Counted from the stretch's first letter, positions 52,536 through 62,001 are shown. The stretch is DNA of 64,000 bases from Phenylobacterium sp. (GCF_013822795.1 NZ_PNLB01000001.1:62001-126000); one strand, 5' to 3'. Notes: generated from the letters alone by a model not told the origin. Numbers and translations are program-made.

Positions 52536-53153
52536 TCAGCGCAGGACGGTGCCGATGAAGTTGTCGATGTAGCGCGCGACGGCGGCGTCGACCTGCGGGC
52601 GCGGCGGCATCTCGGTCGTGGTGGTGAAGTGCTCGCGGCGGATCAGGGTCAGGCCGGCGGCGAACATCCGCGCAGTTTCGCGCGGGTCTGGGGCGATCAA
52701 GCCGTGCGCCTGCGCGAAGTGGGCGCAGTAGTCGGCGAGCAGCTGGATCTCCTCGCGGTAGAGGGCGTCGTTGAATCGCTGTTGGCCGGGGCCGCCGGGG
52801 CCTTCCTTGCTGATCATCGCCATGTAGCGGTGCTCGCGCGGGTCGATCCAGCGATCGACCAGATGCCGACCGCAGAGCCGGAAGAAGGCAGGCGGGTCGT
52901 CGGCCAGGGCGCGATATTCCGGGCTCTTCAGGCGCTGGACGAATTCAGCCGGGCCCCATTGGGCGATCAGGGCGTTGTAGAGGTCGTCCTTGCCCGCGAA
53001 GTGGTTGTAGAGGCTGCTCTCGCGCAGGCCCGCCGCCCGGGCCAGCATCCGCATCGAGGTTCCGGCGAAACCATGCTGGGCGAACAGCTCCAGCGCGGCG
53101 TCCATGATCCGCCGCCGCGTCGTGCCTTCCTCAGCTCTGTCCATCACCTGCAT
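52536..53153 (-). CDS. TetR-family repressor of the adjoining operon
   Basis: 205 residues from the ATG at 53153 (an ATG at 53144 would trim three). The TetR helix-turn-helix is TRRRIMDAALELFAQHGFAGTSMRMLARAAGLRESSLYNHFAGKDDLY. The C-terminal part is a ligand pocket typical of the family. The gene diverges from the VOC-led operon, and the gap holds two matched 14-bp palindromes. Local repression of both transcripts is therefore strongly suggested. The frame extends upstream but that part is the operator region. Confidence 0.88.
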   Translation of the reverse strand: MQVMDRAEEGTTRRRIMDAALELFAQHGFAGTSMRMLARAAGLRESSLYNHFAGKDDLYNALIAQWGPAEFVQRLKSPEYRALADDPPAFFRLCGRHLVDRWIDPREHRYMAMISKEGPGGPGQQRFNDALYREEIQLLADYCAHFAQAHGLIAPDPRETARMFAAGLTLIRREHFTTTTEMPPRPQVDAAVARYIDNFIGTVLR

Positions 53154-53205
53154 GGCCCGGTCGTACGCTGAAACCACCCGGCTCAACAATCGCCCTTGTG
53201 ACACG

Positions 53206-53252
53206 AACGAACGTTCGTTACGAGTTGCGTCAACGCGGCGAACGATCGTTCG
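53206..53252. promoter_or_regulatory. Paired palindromic TetR operators
   Basis: Two perfect 14-bp palindromes: AACGAACGTTCGTT at 53206-53219 and CGAACGATCGTTCG at 53239-53252. They share the GAACGNNCGTTC-like core, and their centres are 33 bp apart, about three helical turns, so bound dimers would lie on the same DNA face. They lie between the divergent TetR and VOC genes. Confidence 0.75.
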
Positions 53253-53297
53253 TGGACCGGCGCGTAAGCCGCCGGCGACAAGCTCCAGGGAGGAACC

Positions 53298-53825
53298 ATG
53301 AGCCGGATTTTCGGGAAGGTCTGCCAGAACGGTTACGTCGTGCGCGACATCCAGGCGGCCATGAACCACTGGATCGACGTCATGGGCGTTGGCCCCTGGT
53401 TCTACATCGAGGACGTCAAGACCGACTGGTTCAAGCACCGCGGCGTCGACTCCGACGTGAAGATGTCGATCGCGCTGGCCAATTCCGGCGACCTGCAGAT
53501 CGAGCTGATCCAGCAGCGCAACGACGCCCCCTCGATGTACAAGGAGTTTCTGGACGCAGGGCTCGAAGGCCTGCAGCACATGTCTTACTGGACCCACGAC
53601 TATCAGGGGCTCTACGACAAGGCGCTGGGACTGGGCTACGTCGTCGGCCACGAGGGCGCGATCGGCGGCGAGAAAGGCCGCTTCGCCTATTTCGACACCC
53701 AGGCGCACCCGGGCACCATCGTCGAGATTTCCGACATCAGCGGCACGAAGGGCCGCACCTTCGAGCACATCCGCAAGGTCGCCGAGGGCTGGGACGGGAC
53801 CGACCCGATCCGGATCATCAAGTGA
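53298..53825 (+). CDS. VOC-family (glyoxalase-fold) protein
   Basis: 175-residue vicinal-oxygen-chelate protein. The start has CAGGGAGG upstream. The paired beta-alpha-beta-beta-beta modules are visible as FGKVCQNGYVVRDIQAAMNHWIDVMGVGPWFYI and LQHMSYWTHDYQGLYDKALGLGYVVG. Candidate metal ligands are His of LQHMSYW and Glu of GTIVEISD. It could be an isomerase, a lyase or a ring-cleaving-like enzyme; relatives are often methylmalonyl-CoA-epimerase-like. It is the first gene of the TetR-controlled operon. Confidence 0.8.
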   Translation: MSRIFGKVCQNGYVVRDIQAAMNHWIDVMGVGPWFYIEDVKTDWFKHRGVDSDVKMSIALANSGDLQIELIQQRNDAPSMYKEFLDAGLEGLQHMSYWTHDYQGLYDKALGLGYVVGHEGAIGGEKGRFAYFDTQAHPGTIVEISDISGTKGRTFEHIRKVAEGWDGTDPIRIIK

Positions 53826-53836
53826 GCGGCCCGACC

Positions 53837-54808
53837 ATGCGCGCGCTGCTGCCGTCGGCCGAAGGTCCGAAGCTGGCGCAGGCGCCGCGGCCGGAGCCGG
53901 GACCTGGCCAGGTGCTGGTGCGAGTGCGCGCCGCGCCGCTGAACAGAGCCGATCTGGCGATGCTGCGCGGGGCCTCGCACGGCACGGTCGGCGGCAAGGG
54001 TGCGCCGCTGGGCCTGGAGTGGGCGGGCGAGATCGCAGCGCTCGGCGAGGGAGTCAGCGGCTGGAAGATCGGCGATCAGGTGATGTCTGCGGGCGGCGGC
54101 GGCTTCGCTGAGTATGCCCTGGGCCATTCGGCGCTGATCCACGCGATCCCCGAGGGGCTCGACTTCGCCCGAGCCGCGGCGATGCCGGTGGCGATCCAGA
54201 CCATGCACGACGCCATCACCACGCATGGCGCGCTGGCGGCCGGGCAGAGCGTGCTGATCCTGGGGGCAAGCTCGGGCGTCGGGCTGATGGGCTTGCAGAT
54301 CGCTCGCGAGCTGGGCGCTGGGCTGGTGATCGGCACCTCGAGCTCGCCCGACAAGGCCGCGCGTCTGCCGCAGTTCGGGGCCGACGTCGTGGTGTCGACG
54401 AGCGAGCCGGGCTGGGTCGAGGCGGTGCTGGCGGCGACCGACGGCAAGGGCGTCGACCTCGTCGTCGACATGCTGGCCGGGCCGCTGTTCAACGACACCC
54501 TGCGAGCTACGAAGATCGGCGGCCGGATCGTCAATGTCGGCCGCATGGCCGGCGAACGCGGCGAGGTCGACTTCGACCTGCATTCGATGCGGCGGATCAC
54601 CTATGTCGGCGTCACCTTCCGCACCCGCAGCGGGCGTGAAGTGATCGAGCTGGTTGGCAAGGCGCGCGCTGCACTGGCCCCGGCCCTGGCCGCGGGACGG
54701 CTGACCATCCCCGTCGACGCCTGCTTTGACCTGGCCGACGCGCCGGCGGCCTTCGCGAAGATGTCGGCCAATCGGCACTTCGGAAAAATCGTCCTGACCA
54801 TCGACTGA
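53837..54808 (+). CDS. Quinone-oxidoreductase-like medium-chain dehydrogenase
   Basis: 323-residue member of the NADPH:quinone reductase / zinc-free alcohol dehydrogenase superfamily. Substrate-domain blocks are VLVRVRAAPLNRADLAMLRG and LGLEWAGEIAALGEGVSGWKIGDQVM; the nucleotide fold is SVLILGASSGVGLMGLQIARELGA. The structural zinc cysteines of true alcohol dehydrogenases are absent, so it likely reduces an enone or quinone. The ATG at 53837 is chosen; a GTG at 53822 would overlap the VOC stop (GTGA) and adds five residues. It lies in the TetR-controlled operon. Confidence 0.85.
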   Translation: MRALLPSAEGPKLAQAPRPEPGPGQVLVRVRAAPLNRADLAMLRGASHGTVGGKGAPLGLEWAGEIAALGEGVSGWKIGDQVMSAGGGGFAEYALGHSALIHAIPEGLDFARAAAMPVAIQTMHDAITTHGALAAGQSVLILGASSGVGLMGLQIARELGAGLVIGTSSSPDKAARLPQFGADVVVSTSEPGWVEAVLAATDGKGVDLVVDMLAGPLFNDTLRATKIGGRIVNVGRMAGERGEVDFDLHSMRRITYVGVTFRTRSGREVIELVGKARAALAPALAAGRLTIPVDACFDLADAPAAFAKMSANRHFGKIVLTID

Positions 54809-54825
54809 GCGGCCGGAGGCCCAAG

Positions 54826-55377
54826 ATGCACTATCCCGACCTCGAAAATCTGTCGCCCGAGCTCAAGGAGATCCTGGCCGGCAAGCGTGACGCCAACGTC
54901 TACAAGATGCTGATGCACTCGCCGAACCTGGCCCCAGGCTTCACCGCCCTGGCCGACGCGGCGATGTGGAGCAAGAAGTGGCCCGCGACCTGGCGTGAGC
55001 TGGCGATCGTCCGGGTCGGCCGGCTCTACAACTCTCCCTACGAAGTCCATCAGCACGAACAGATCGGCCGGCTGATGGGTTTGAGCGACGAACAGCTGGC
55101 GGCCTGCGCTCTTGGCGCTGATCAGTCGGCGCTATCGGACGACGAGCGCACGATCCTGCGCCTGACCGACGCCCTGGTGGAACGCCACACGCTGAGCGCG
55201 GCCGAGCGGGACGAGGGGCTGAAGATCCTCGACGTCAACGGCTTTGCGGACTTCGTGATGACCGTCGGCTTCTACCAGCTGGTCAGCAACTTCCTGAATG
55301 TCTTCGAGGTCGAAATCGAGCCGCATGACCTGTTCCCCAAGCCGGACGGGCGCCGCGCCCAGGCGGTGAAGGCGTGA
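54826..55377 (+). CDS. Carboxymuconolactone decarboxylase-family protein
   Basis: 183-residue helical protein of the carboxymuconolactone-decarboxylase / AhpD superfamily. The fold core is WRELAIVRVGRLYNSPYEVHQHEQIGRLMGLSDEQLAA and DERTILRLTDALVERHTLSAAERDE. The CxxC pair of AhpD peroxidases is missing; its region reads YEVHQHE, with two His. It is therefore more like decarboxylase or uncharacterised members than a thiol peroxidase. It is the third gene of the operon and overlaps the SDR start by GTGA. Confidence 0.82.
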   Translation: MHYPDLENLSPELKEILAGKRDANVYKMLMHSPNLAPGFTALADAAMWSKKWPATWRELAIVRVGRLYNSPYEVHQHEQIGRLMGLSDEQLAACALGADQSALSDDERTILRLTDALVERHTLSAAERDEGLKILDVNGFADFVMTVGFYQLVSNFLNVFEVEIEPHDLFPKPDGRRAQAVKA

Positions 55378-56168
55378 GCGGGCTGGCGGGCAAGGTCGCC
55401 GTCGTCACCGGCGGCGGCACCGGCATCGGACGGGCGATCAGCCTGCGGCTGGCGCGCGACGGCGCCGACGTGGTCGTGGTCTCCAATGTCGCGTCGCAGG
55501 CGCAGGCGGTGGCCGACGAGGTCAGCGCTCTCGGGCGAAAGGGCGGGGCGCGCGTGGTGGACGTCACCGACGCTGCTGCGGTGGTCGAGCTGGCCGCAGC
55601 AGTCGAGGCGGAATTCGGCCGGGCGGACATCCTGGTGACCAGCGCCGGCGTTATGGGCGCACGCGCCTTCCTGACCGACACGCCGGTCGAGGAATGGCGC
55701 AAGACGATCGAGGTCAACCTCAACGCCGGCTTCTACTGCATCAAGGCGTTCCTGCCGGGCATGCTGGCGCGCGACAGCGGCCGGATCATCACCGTCTCGT
55801 CGATTTCCGGGAAGCTGCCGGCGGCGATGAACAGCGACTATGCGGCCTCCAAGCACGGGGTGATCGGCCTGACCAAGGCGCTGGCGCTGGAACTGGGGAT
55901 CCTGGGCAAGAACGGGATCACCGCCAACGCCTTGTGCCCTGGGACGACGGACACTCCGATGATGGACCAGATCACCGACCACATGCTGCCCAAGAGCCGG
56001 ATGACGCGCGACGAGTTCATCAAGAAGGCGGTGGCGTCCAAGAGCATTCAGCGCCGGTTGCTCGACCCAGAGGAGATCGCCGACATGGCTGGGTTCCTCG
56101 CTTCGGACCAGGCGCGCGGCATCACCGGTCAGGCGCTCAACGTTTGCGGCGGGGCGGTGCTCTTCTAA
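55374..56168 (+). CDS. Short-chain dehydrogenase/reductase
   Basis: 264-residue classical SDR. The cofactor motif is VTGGGTGIGRAISL (TGxxxGIG), with SAGVM in place of the usual NNAG, and the catalytic Ser-Tyr-Lys in TVSSISG and YAASKHGVIG. The acidic or basic residue after strand 2 that sets NAD or NADP preference is not obvious. The GTG start overlaps the previous gene (GTGA), so it is translationally coupled. The operon VOC / quinone-reductase / CMD / SDR looks like a catabolic set for a cyclic or aromatic compound, but none that I can name. Confidence 0.88.
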   Translation: MSGLAGKVAVVTGGGTGIGRAISLRLARDGADVVVVSNVASQAQAVADEVSALGRKGGARVVDVTDAAAVVELAAAVEAEFGRADILVTSAGVMGARAFLTDTPVEEWRKTIEVNLNAGFYCIKAFLPGMLARDSGRIITVSSISGKLPAAMNSDYAASKHGVIGLTKALALELGILGKNGITANALCPGTTDTPMMDQITDHMLPKSRMTRDEFIKKAVASKSIQRRLLDPEEIADMAGFLASDQARGITGQALNVCGGAVLF

Positions 56169-56171
56169 GCG

Positions 56172-57566
56172 TCAGTCGGTCTGGCCGCCGCCAAGGGCGA
56201 TGTAGAGCGATACCTGGTTGCGCAGGTTGGCTCCGCGCAGTTGGAGCAGCGATTGCTGGGCCGAGAACAGGTTCCGTTCGGCGTCGAGCACTTCGAGATA
56301 GATGGCGATCCCGTTCGCGTAGCGCAGGTGTGCGGTTTCGGCGAGCCGCTCCTGGGCGGCGACGGCGAGCTCCTGGGCGGTGATCTGGTCGGCGATGTAG
56401 CGCCGGCCGGCCAGTGCGTCGGCGACATCCTGGAAGGCGCCTTGCACGGTTCGTTGGTAGGTGGCGACGGCGATGTCGCGCTGAGCCCGAGCGGTGTCGA
56501 GCTGCCCGCGGCGGGCGCCCCAGTCGAGCAGCGGCAGGACGATCCCGACGCCGTAATTCCAGGCCTGGCGGTCGGCGCCGACGAGGCCGTCGAGCTCGCG
56601 GGAGGCGTACCCGGTGGCGCCGGTCAGCGAGATGCGCGGGAAATACGCGGCCCGCGCCGCGCCGATATCGGCGTTGGCGGCGCGCAGTTCGGCCTCGGCC
56701 TGCATGATGTCGGGGCGGTTGATCAGCAGCTCGGACGGCAGGCCGACGTCAAGCCGGTCGAACATCTGCTGCTGGGCCAGCGGCAGGGCCCGCGGGAGCG
56801 TCGAGGTGTCGATCGGCCCGCCGACCAGGACGGTGAGCAGGTTGATGGCGACGGCTTCTGTCCGGCGCAGTTCGGCCAGCTGGGTCTGGGCGTCGGTCAG
56901 CAGGGACACCGACTGATCGTAGTCGGCCGAGGAGGTGACCCCGGCCTCGAGGCGCAGGCGGGCGATCTCGAGCCCTTCGCGGCGCGAGGCGAGCGTGCGT
57001 TCGGCCAGGGCGATGCGCTCGCCGTTCTCGCGCAGGGTCATGTAGGCGATGGCGACCTGGCGGATCAGCGACAGGCGGAAGGCGCGCTGGCCCTCGACGC
57101 TGGCCAGATAGCGGTAGCGGGCGGCGTCCGAGAGGTTGCGGACCCGGCCCCAGAAGTCGAGCTCGAAGGCCGTTATGCCCAGGTCGAGGTCGTAGGATTC
57201 GGCGGTGATCGGCTGGCCGGTCGCGGTGATGTCGCCGGGCTGGCGGGTGCGGCCCCCCGAAGCCTCAAGGTCGACGTTCGGCAACTGGGCGGAGCGGGCG
57301 ATGCGATACTGCGCGCGGGCCTGCTCGACCTGGGCGACCGAGACGGCGAGGTCGCGGTTGTTGGCCAGCGCGGTGGCGATGACGATCTCCAGGCGCGAGT
57401 CATTGAAGAAGTCGCGCCAGCCGAGCTGGGCCGCTTTCACGGTATTGTCCGGGGTGACGCCGTAGGTCGGGAAGGTCTGGGCGACCGGTAGGACCGGCTG
57501 CTCATAGCGCGGGGCCAGCGAACAGGCGCTCGCGGCGAGGGCGAACAGCAGCGGCCAGCTACGCAT
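56172..57566 (-). CDS. NodT-type outer-membrane efflux factor (with RND pump)
   Basis: 464-residue TolC/OprM-like outer-membrane channel lipoprotein. The signal ends in SAC, followed by SLAPRYEQP. Two repeats of long helices and paired beta strands are visible, with the family blocks AQLGWRDFFNDSRLEIVIATALANNRDL and LLINRPDIMQAEAELRAANADIGAARAAYFP. It forms the exit duct for the RND pump whose gene it overlaps by eight bases, being the last gene of the three. Confidence 0.9.
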   Translation of the reverse strand: MRSWPLLFALAASACSLAPRYEQPVLPVAQTFPTYGVTPDNTVKAAQLGWRDFFNDSRLEIVIATALANNRDLAVSVAQVEQARAQYRIARSAQLPNVDLEASGGRTRQPGDITATGQPITAESYDLDLGITAFELDFWGRVRNLSDAARYRYLASVEGQRAFRLSLIRQVAIAYMTLRENGERIALAERTLASRREGLEIARLRLEAGVTSSADYDQSVSLLTDAQTQLAELRRTEAVAINLLTVLVGGPIDTSTLPRALPLAQQQMFDRLDVGLPSELLINRPDIMQAEAELRAANADIGAARAAYFPRISLTGATGYASRELDGLVGADRQAWNYGVGIVLPLLDWGARRGQLDTARAQRDIAVATYQRTVQGAFQDVADALAGRRYIADQITAQELAVAAQERLAETAHLRYANGIAIYLEVLDAERNLFSAQQSLLQLRGANLRNQVSLYIALGGGQTD

Positions 57567-60500
57567 GGGGCGGCTCCTGCGGGGCCTGACCGGCGTGTAT
57601 GCGCCCGCGGGTCAGCCAGCGGCGGGCCGAGAGGTAGAACAGGGGGGTGAGGAAGACCCCGAGCAGGGTCACCGCAATCATGCCGCCGATGACCCCGGTG
57701 CCGACCGCTTGACGGCTGGCCGCGCCGGCGCCGCTGGCCGTGAACAGCGGGACCATGCCGAGGATGAATGCCAGCGAGGTCATGACGATCGGGCGCAGGC
57801 GCAGCCGCGCCGCCTCCAGGATCGCCTCGCGCGTGCTCTTGCCGGCCTCTTCCTGCTCAATGGCGAATTCGACGATCAGGATGGCGTTCTTGGCCGACAG
57901 CCCGATGATCGTGATCAGCCCGACATTGAAGTAGATGTCGGCCGACAGGCCGCGCAGCAGGGTGAACAGCACCGCGCCCATCACCCCGATCGGCACCCCC
58001 AGCAGCACCGAGAGCGGGATCGGCCAGCTCTCGTAAAGGGCGGCGAGCACCAGGAAGACGATCAGCATCGACAGCGCCAGCAGCGAAGCGACCTGGGAAC
58101 CGGCCTGCTTTTCCTCGAAGGCGATGCCGGTCCACTCGTAGCCGAAGCCGGCGGGCAGGACGCGGTCGGCGATCTTCTCCATCTCGTCCAGGGCCGCGCC
58201 GCTGGACTGGCCGGGGGCGGCGGCGCCGGAGATGGTGAGCGAGGGATAGCCGTTGTAGCGCTGGAGCTGAGGCGGTCCCGCGGTCCACTTGGTGCGGCTG
58301 AAGGCGGAGAACGGCACCATCTGGCCGCTGGAGTTGTGGACCTGGAGATTCAGCAGGTTCTCCGGGGTCATGCGCTGCTCAGCCGACGACTGGATCAGCA
58401 CCCGGGCTATGGCCCCGTTATAGGTGAAGTCGTTGGCGTAAGATGAGGCCAGCGCGATCGAGAGGGTGTTGTTGATGTCGCCGATGGCGACGCCGAGCGC
58501 CCGGGCCCGGACCCGGTCGATGTCGAGATAGAGCTGCGGCGCGTCGGGCTGGCCCTCGGGGCGCACGCCGACCAGTAACGGACTTCGCGAGGCTTCAGCC
58601 AGCATCTGGTCGCGCGCGGCGGTGAGGTCTGCGGCGTCGGCTCCGCCACGGTTCTGGATCTTCATGCTGAAACCGCTGGAGGTGCCGAGTGCGGGGATCG
58701 GCGGCGGGTTCAGGGCGAAGATGTTCGCGCTTTTCACCCCAGATAGGGCGGCCATGGCGCGGGCGCTGAGGGCGTCGACGCCGTGCGCGGCGCCGGGGCG
58801 TTCCTCCCAGGGGTGCAGGGCGATGAACCCCATGGCGGCGTTTTGACCCTGACCGAAGAAGTTGAAGCCGTGGATCATCACGATGTTCCGCACTTCAGGC
58901 TGGGCCTTGAAGAAGGCGCTGGCCTGGTCGATGGCGGTTTGGGTGCGCTGGGCCGTGGCGCCGGGCGGGGCGTCGATGGTGACCAGCATCACCCCCTGGT
59001 CCTCGGACGGCAGGAAGCCGCCGGGCAGGCGCATGTAGAGCAGACCGGTGACCAGCACCGCGACCAGGAACACGACCAGCCAGCGCAGCGGCGCGCTGAG
59101 GATCCGGCCGACCCCCGCCTCGTAGCGGTGGGTGACGTTGTTGAAGCCGCGATTGAAGCCGCCCAGAAACCGGTCGATGAACGCGAAGTAGGGGAGCTTC
59201 GGTGCGGCGTGCGCCCGGTGCGGCTTGATCAGGGTCGCGCAGAGCGCCGGCGTCAGGGTGAGGGCCAGCAGGGCTGAGAAGCCGATCGACACCGCCAGGG
59301 TGATCGAGAACTGCCGATAGATGCCGCCGGACGTGCCCGGAAAGAACGCCATCGGCAGGAAAACGGTCATCAGCACCAGGGTGATGCCGATGATCGCCGA
59401 GGTTATCTGGCCCATCGCCTTCACCGTCGCCTCGCGCGGGGAAAGGCCCTCTTCGGCCATGATGCGCTCGACGTTTTCGACCACGACGATGGCGTCGTCG
59501 ACCAGGATGCCGATGGCCACCACCATGCCGAACAGCGAGAGGATGTTGATCGAGTAGTTGAAGATCAGCAGGCCGAAACACGCCCCGGCCAGGGCCACAG
59601 GCACAACGATGGTCGGGATCAGAGTCGCCCGCCAGTTCTGCAGGAACAGGAACATCACGATGAAGACGAGGACCATCGCCTCGATCAGCGTCTTCACCAC
59701 TTCGTCGACCGATGCGCGGATGAACGGCGTGGTGTCGTAGGGCGTCGACCAGGCGATGTCCGCGGGGAAGGTGCGGGACAGCTCGTCGAGCCGCGCGCGG
59801 ACGCCCTCGGCGGTGGCCAGGGCGTTGGCCCCGGTCGCCAGTTGGATCCCGATGCCGGCCATGGTCGCCCCGTTCAGGGTTGACCCGGTCAGATAGTTGT
59901 CCGCGCCCAGTTCGACCCGGGCGACGTCGCCGAGATGGATGGCCGAGCCGTCAGGATTGGCGCGCAGGATGATCTGGCGGAACTGCTCGGGGTTGGTGAA
60001 CCGGTTCTGGGTGATGACGGTGGCGTTGAGCTGGGTCTTGCCTGAGGTGGGCTGATCGCCGAGGCTGCCCCCGGCGGTCTGGCTGTTCTGCTCCTGCACG
60101 GCGGCGAGCACTTCGGAGGCCGAAAGTCCGTAGCCCGCCAGCTTCTGCGGATCGAGCCAGATGCGCATGGCGTACTGGGTGCCGAACAATCGCACGTCGC
60201 CGACGCCGGCCACCCGCCGCAGTTCGTCGACGACGCTGTTGGAGGCGAAGTTGCCCAGGCCGAGGCTATCGGTGCGGCCGCTCTTGGAGGTCAGCGCGAC
60301 CAGCATGAGGAAGCCGGTGTTGGCGGCGTTGACCTGCACGCCTTGGCGGCGGACCTCTTCGGGCAAGCGCGGCTCGACCCGGCTGAGCCGGTTCTGGACC
60401 TCCATTTGGGCGACGTTGATGTCGGTCCCCGACTCGAAGGTCACGGTCAGCGAGGCGGTGCCGTTCGAGCGACTGGTGGCCTCCATGTAGAGGAAGCCGG

Positions 60501-60720
60501 GGACGCCGTTCATCTCCTTCTCGATCACCGAGGTGACGTTCTGGTCGAGGGTGGCGGCGTCGGCGCCGGGATAGGTGACCGATAGGGTGAGCGAGGGCGG
60601 TGCGACGGTTGGATACTGTTCGATCGGCAGCGAGCGCAGGGCGATCAGCCCGGCCAGCAGAATCCCCAGGGCGATGACCCAGGCGAAGACCGGGCGATGG
60701 GCGAAGAAGCTGCTGTTCAT
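57559..60720 (-). CDS. RND multidrug efflux pump, HAE1 type (AcrB/MexB-like)
   Basis: 1053-residue inner-membrane proton antiporter. TM1 is near residues 11-28. The proton-relay Asp pair D408-D409 lies in GILVDDAIVVVENVER (TM4), and the matching Lys is in GLSAKNAILIVEFA near 940 (TM10), so all three key ionisable residues are present. Large periplasmic loops follow TM1 and TM7, and the length is standard. It probably exports hydrophobic drugs or plant compounds. It sits 18 bases after the membrane fusion protein gene and overlaps the outer-membrane factor gene. Confidence 0.95.
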   Translation of the reverse strand: MNSSFFAHRPVFAWVIALGILLAGLIALRSLPIEQYPTVAPPSLTLSVTYPGADAATLDQNVTSVIEKEMNGVPGFLYMEATSRSNGTASLTVTFESGTDINVAQMEVQNRLSRVEPRLPEEVRRQGVQVNAANTGFLMLVALTSKSGRTDSLGLGNFASNSVVDELRRVAGVGDVRLFGTQYAMRIWLDPQKLAGYGLSASEVLAAVQEQNSQTAGGSLGDQPTSGKTQLNATVITQNRFTNPEQFRQIILRANPDGSAIHLGDVARVELGADNYLTGSTLNGATMAGIGIQLATGANALATAEGVRARLDELSRTFPADIAWSTPYDTTPFIRASVDEVVKTLIEAMVLVFIVMFLFLQNWRATLIPTIVVPVALAGACFGLLIFNYSINILSLFGMVVAIGILVDDAIVVVENVERIMAEEGLSPREATVKAMGQITSAIIGITLVLMTVFLPMAFFPGTSGGIYRQFSITLAVSIGFSALLALTLTPALCATLIKPHRAHAAPKLPYFAFIDRFLGGFNRGFNNVTHRYEAGVGRILSAPLRWLVVFLVAVLVTGLLYMRLPGGFLPSEDQGVMLVTIDAPPGATAQRTQTAIDQASAFFKAQPEVRNIVMIHGFNFFGQGQNAAMGFIALHPWEERPGAAHGVDALSARAMAALSGVKSANIFALNPPPIPALGTSSGFSMKIQNRGGADAADLTAARDQMLAEASRSPLLVGVRPEGQPDAPQLYLDIDRVRARALGVAIGDINNTLSIALASSYANDFTYNGAIARVLIQSSAEQRMTPENLLNLQVHNSSGQMVPFSAFSRTKWTAGPPQLQRYNGYPSLTISGAAAPGQSSGAALDEMEKIADRVLPAGFGYEWTGIAFEEKQAGSQVASLLALSMLIVFLVLAALYESWPIPLSVLLGVPIGVMGAVLFTLLRGLSADIYFNVGLITIIGLSAKNAILIVEFAIEQEEAGKSTREAILEAARLRLRPIVMTSLAFILGMVPLFTASGAGAASRQAVGTGVIGGMIAVTLLGVFLTPLFYLSARRWLTRGRIHAGQAPQEPPHA

Positions 60721-60738
60721 GGCCCGCCCTCCCTGGTT

Positions 60739-61911
60739 CTAAGGCTTGCCGGCCGGGGCCGTTGCGGCCTTCGGCTTGGCGATCGTCACCTTCTGGCCGG
60801 GCTTGATCTTTTGCAGGCCGTCGACGACCACCCGCTCGCCCGCCTTGAGGCCGGAGCCGACGACGAACTGGTCGCGGATCATCGCCCCCAGCTCCACCGG
60901 ACGGGCCTCGATGGTCCCGTCGGGGCCGACGACCATGACGCTCGCCTTCTCGCCCGACATCTGCACGGCCTGCTGCGGCACGGTCAGGGTGTTGGGGTTG
61001 GGGGCGCCGGCCAAGCGGGCGCGGACGAACTGTCCGGGCAGCAGCAAGCGGTCGGGATTGGGAAATTCCGCCCGGAGCAGCAGGCCGCCGGTCGATGGAT
61101 CGACCGCCTGGTCAAGGAAGTTGAGGTGCCCCACCGGGCCATAGGTGCTGCCGTCCTCAAGCACCAGCCGGACCTCGACCCGGCTTAGCTGCGGCAGGGT
61201 GAGTTTGGCGTTGGCGGCGCGGCGGCGCAGCTCGAGGATCTCGACGTTGGGCAGCGAAAAACGGACATAGATCGGGCTGAGCTGCTCGACCCGGGTCAGC
61301 AATGTCGCCTGGGAGGCCGAGACCAGCGCGCCTTCTGTCACCTCGGCGCGGCCGACGCGGCCCCCGATCGGAGCGGTGACGGTGGTGTAGCTGAGGTCGA
61401 GCTTGGCCTTTTCGACCACCGCCTCGGCGGAGGCGACGTCGGCCTCGCCCTGGCGAACCGCGGCCTGGGCGGCGTCGAACTCCTGAGCGCTGATGGCCTT
61501 GCGCTGAACGAGCGGGGTGTAGCGGGCAAGGTCCTTGCGGGCGTTGTTCAGCGTGGCTTGCGCTCGCTGGAGGGCGGCGCGGGCGCTGGCCTCGTTGGCG
61601 CGCATCTCACGCGGGTCGATGGCGAACAGCGGGGCGCCTGCGGGCACATCAGTGCCTTCGTCGTACAGTCGCCGTTCGACAATGCCGTCGACACGGGCGC
61701 GGACCTCAGCGGTGCGGACGGCCTCGACCCGACCGGGAAGCCCGACGCTCTCGTCGACCGTGCGCGGGGTGAGGGTGACGGCGTCGACCTCTGGCGGGGG
61801 CGGCGTCGCGGCTGTCTGGCCGCCGCGGCTGCAGCCGGCCAGCAACGCCAGGCCCATACTGACGCTTATGACTATAGCCCAAGCGCTGCAGCGTGGATGA
61901 CTACCGACCAT
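60739..61911 (-). CDS. Membrane fusion protein of RND efflux system
   Basis: 390-residue periplasmic adaptor lipoprotein: signal and lipobox LAGC near residue 27. The lipoyl half-motifs are VRARVDGIVERRLYDEGTDVPAG and LSYTTVTAPIGGRVGRAEVTEG. Between them lies a coiled-coil hairpin (about 105-165), rich in Ala, Glu and Arg, and beta-barrel and membrane-proximal domains follow. It is the first gene of the fusion protein - pump - outer-membrane factor operon. No regulator gene adjoins the operon in this window. Confidence 0.92.
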   Translation of the reverse strand: MVGSHPRCSAWAIVISVSMGLALLAGCSRGGQTAATPPPPEVDAVTLTPRTVDESVGLPGRVEAVRTAEVRARVDGIVERRLYDEGTDVPAGAPLFAIDPREMRANEASARAALQRAQATLNNARKDLARYTPLVQRKAISAQEFDAAQAAVRQGEADVASAEAVVEKAKLDLSYTTVTAPIGGRVGRAEVTEGALVSASQATLLTRVEQLSPIYVRFSLPNVEILELRRRAANAKLTLPQLSRVEVRLVLEDGSTYGPVGHLNFLDQAVDPSTGGLLLRAEFPNPDRLLLPGQFVRARLAGAPNPNTLTVPQQAVQMSGEKASVMVVGPDGTIEARPVELGAMIRDQFVVGSGLKAGERVVVDGLQKIKPGQKVTIAKPKAATAPAGKP

Positions 61912-62001
61912 GGCCGCGCGCCCCCAATCGTCCGGTTCAGCTTGCTGTGAACGCGGGAGCGGGCGATCGGGTTTCGAAGATCGGCGTTCGCGGCGTCTGG
62001 C

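Noticed and set aside
53198-53836. N-terminal extension of the quinone-oxidoreductase frame over the VOC gene
   Set aside because: It is the shadow frame of the VOC coding sequence and of the operator region; the MDR domain begins at 53837 or at most 53822.
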